Below, piece by piece: positions 6,092 to 6,743 of a stretch of DNA of 6,743 nucleotides (within the stretch, counting starts at the first letter, position 1; each line of letters opens with the position of its first letter). The translations under genes and the position numbers were made by a program. The notes beneath the pieces were generated by a model. That model was given only the letters and a program-made list of their open reading frames with translations, was not told where the DNA came from and did not search any database. The DNA is from Clostridia bacterium (GTDB taxonomy: Bacteria; Bacillota; Clostridia; Christensenellales; Aristaeellaceae), in the NCBI GenBank assembly GCA_017551645.1, contig JAFZLE010000088.1, forward strand, positions 1-6,743. The letters are read 5' to 3'.

Positions 6092-6743
6092 GCTTTTCAT
6101 AACTATTTTGGCCGCGCTGTGGGCGGGCAGTACGCAGCTTAGTCCGCCGTTTCCGGCGCAGACCGCGAGCTTCGATTCACTGAACCTGGAAAAGGGCGTC
6201 ACTTCTTCAGAGGAGTACAGATCCGCCTCTGTCACCGGACCGCAGCCTTCGAACCTGAATTCACGTTCCCGGTCAAAGTTTGTGTTAATCACCGTTAGCG
6301 TGATGACGCCGTTTTTTACGGTCGCCAGCGCGGAGCCGTCGTCATTCGTCAGCGCGCACAGGCGGCCGCCGCGGTGGGCTTTCATCATGGCGAACATCTG
6401 CCCGTTCGCGCTAAGGCATGCTGTGGATGGCGTGACAAGTATCGCGCCTTCCCCAACCGGCTGGAAATAACAGCACACGGGTATATCCAGTTCAGGGGAC
6501 GCTTTCAGCAGTTTATGCAGCATCAGGGCAACATATATGCCCTCCCCCGCGCAGGAAGGCCGGTGCCAGGCGTACCAAAAATTCCATTCGTCAAAGGAGA
6601 TGTGCAGGCGCTTGCCCGTTCTGTCGAGGCTTTGGCGCATGTTCCGTACGGAAACGAGCGCAGCGTCCGCGGCGGAAACGATGCTGCGGTACGTGTCTGC
6701 CGTCTTTTCCGGTGTCGAATAGTCCATCCTCACGTTGGAATAG
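6080..6743 (-). CDS. GH51 alpha-L-arabinofuranosidase, C-terminal part
   Basis: The last 220 residues and the stop codon are visible; the frame stays open to the right edge, so the 5' end is missing. Family enzymes are about 500 residues, so roughly 280, including the acid/base glutamate, lie outside. The visible part begins in the TIM barrel. The nucleophile is the Glu of HISFDEWNFWY (codon 6587-6589 on the minus strand). The IPVCCYFQPVGEGAI segment follows, then the family's C-terminal beta-sandwich, from about GGRLCALTNDDG to SAAKIVMKS. The enzyme would release L-arabinofuranose from arabinoxylan or arabinan oligosaccharides. No secretion signal can be judged because the N-terminus is missing. 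It heads the visible part of the minus-strand operon with two oxidoreductases. A GTG at 6733-6731 is not a real start, because family-like sequence continues upstream. Close GH51 subgroups with other substrates cannot be excluded. Confidence 0.88.
   Translation of the reverse strand, partial: YSNVRMDYSTPEKTADTYRSIVSAADAALVSVRNMRQSLDRTGKRLHISFDEWNFWYAWHRPSCAGEGIYVALMLHKLLKASPELDIPVCCYFQPVGEGAILVTPSTACLSANGQMFAMMKAHRGGRLCALTNDDGSALATVKNGVITLTVINTNFDREREFRFEGCGPVTEADLYSSEEVTPFSRFSESKLAVCAGNGGLSCVLPAHSAAKIVMKSPEN

Noticed and set aside
5390..6142. 250-codon plus-strand open frame opposite the first oxidoreductase
   Set aside because: It spans the gene, the intergenic gap and part of GH51 in antisense and shows no domain.

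Overview
The window looks like a piece of chromosome from an anaerobic, plant-fibre-degrading Firmicutes relative (a Clostridia-type gut or rumen bacterium). This is inferred from moderately high GC with G/C-rich third codon positions, strong GGAGG-type ribosome binding sites, sigma-A-like promoters, compact intrinsic terminators, and an intracellular GH10 xylanase close to a GH51 arabinofuranosidase. No taxonomic marker fixes the species.

Layout. Positions 1-254 hold a good promoter (119-147) and the leader of glyA. glyA (255-1493, +) encodes serine hydroxymethyltransferase and ends at a strong terminator (1571-1602). A second promoter (1660-1688) and a leader of about 110 bases precede a cytosolic GH10 xylanase (1809-3035, +), whose stop codon lies in the loop of a 10-bp hairpin. 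The rest is on the minus strand and converges on the xylanase. Read in transcription order from the right edge it holds the 3' part of a GH51 alpha-L-arabinofuranosidase (6080-6743, cut by the window), a Gfo/Idh/MocA oxidoreductase (4943-6028), a second, divergent Gfo/Idh/MocA oxidoreductase (3999-4946, overlapping the first by ATGA), a 13-bp-stem terminator (3913-3946), and a nucleoside phosphorylase-family protein with a GTG start (3109-3876).

How the genes fit together. GH10 and GH51 would act in sequence on imported arabinoxylan oligosaccharides: GH51 removes arabinose side groups and GH10 cuts the xylan backbone. The two coupled oxidoreductases probably act on a sugar or sugar derivative released by, or processed before, these hydrolases; their substrate is not readable from sequence. 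glyA is a housekeeping one-carbon gene with its own transcription unit, and it appears to be a neighbour by chance. The phosphorylase-like gene sits beyond a terminator, so its link to sugar use is uncertain.

Most worth a second look: the nucleoside phosphorylase homologue seems to lack all three phosphate-binding arginines of uridine phosphorylase, the xylanase lacks the canonical GH10 minus-subsite signature, and the tandem oxidoreductases in an arabinoxylan locus have no obvious substrate. No mobile element, CRISPR array, tRNA or rRNA was seen.
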